DNA of 6,227 nucleotides, taken from contig JACDAF010000334.1 of assembly GCA_013695575.1 (NCBI GenBank), positions 1 through 6,227 on the forward strand. The letters run 5' to 3'. Positions within the stretch are counted from its first letter, which is position 1. Each line of letters opens with the position of its first letter. Of this stretch, positions 6,014 to 6,227 are shown one piece after another. The DNA is from Chloroflexota bacterium. GTDB lineage: Bacteria; Chloroflexota; Limnocylindria; P2-11E. The notes under the pieces are model-generated. The model did not search any database and was not told where the DNA came from. It worked only from the letters and a program-made list of their open reading frames with translations. A program made the translations under genes and the position numbers.

Positions 6014-6227
6014 GTGCGGATCGTCATCATCAAGAAGCTCCTCTCCACGGTGGGCGGCTCCGAGGCTCAAGCCCGCGCACTCGCCGCCGCTCTGCGCGAT
6101 CGGGGTCACGACCTGCGCGTCGTCGGACTCCGGCCGTCGTGGCGGCGGCCCGGCATCCCCGGCGGCCCTCGAGGCGATCTGACGGTACGGGAGGACCGGC
6201 TGACGTACCGGTACCTCGCGACCGGAT
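6014..6227 (+). CDS. Second GT4-type glycosyltransferase, 3' end cut by window edge
   Basis: An open frame starts at GTG 6014, six bases after the previous stop, and runs 71 codons to the edge without a stop. It begins MRIVIIKKLLSTVGGSEAQ and continues to DRGHDLRVVGLRP, the same N-terminal GT4 pattern as the preceding gene. I count 19 identities over the first 41 aligned residues, including VGGSE and RGHD-RVV. It is therefore a paralogue or sister GT4 enzyme in the same operon. The catalytic C-terminal half is outside the window, so activity and specificity cannot be judged. The short gap and lack of a Shine-Dalgarno suggest coupled translation with the upstream gene. Confidence 0.85.
   Translation, partial: MRIVIIKKLLSTVGGSEAQARALAAALRDRGHDLRVVGLRPSWRRPGIPGGPRGDLTVREDRLTYRYLATG

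Overview
The window is high-GC bacterial chromosome, by eye about two thirds G+C. Gene types suggest a Chloroflexota-like or related terrestrial or candidate lineage: an R3H-type AAA ATPase of the Ycf45/SpoIIIAA-like kind, a PdxS/PdxT vitamin B6 pathway, a small housekeeping-type HNH protein and family 4 glycosyltransferases with a GGSE loop. This placement is an inference from gene content and is weak at phylum level. I see no phage, transposon, CRISPR, tRNA or rRNA sequence.

Layout. Positions 1-959 (minus) hold the N-terminal 319 codons of an R3H-family AAA ATPase; its C-terminus lies beyond the left edge. Positions 960-1302 are mostly non-coding, with one possible 49-residue basic protein (1009-1158, minus) preceded by GC-rich inverted repeats. 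Positions 1303-1593 (plus) encode a 96-residue stand-alone LuxR/GerE-type DNA-binding protein. It converges on the next gene so closely that the two stop codons share bases. Positions 1590-4170 (minus) form an operon read right to left: pdxS, a 91-base gap, pdxT, then a GNAT-like protein whose ATG follows the pdxT stop with no gap. From about 4212 rightwards (plus) come an HNH nuclease-like gene, a complete GT4 glycosyltransferase (4784-6007) and, six bases later, the start of a second, related GT4 gene that runs off the right edge.

How the genes work together. PdxS and PdxT make pyridoxal 5'-phosphate from a pentose phosphate, glyceraldehyde 3-phosphate and glutamine-derived ammonia; the GNAT-like third gene is probably co-transcribed but has no visible functional link. 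The two glycosyltransferases probably belong to a surface polysaccharide or glycolipid cluster continuing to the right. The HNH, LuxR and R3H genes look like independent chromosomal genes.

The most interesting regulatory signal is between pdxS and the HNH gene. Each has a TANNNT hexamer exactly seven bases before an in-frame start codon (pdxS ATG at 4170, HNH GTG at 4212), the spacing expected for divergent leaderless transcripts. Most other starts here also lack a Shine-Dalgarno sequence. I found no convincing new multi-gene system; the long antisense reading frames are by-products of the high GC content.
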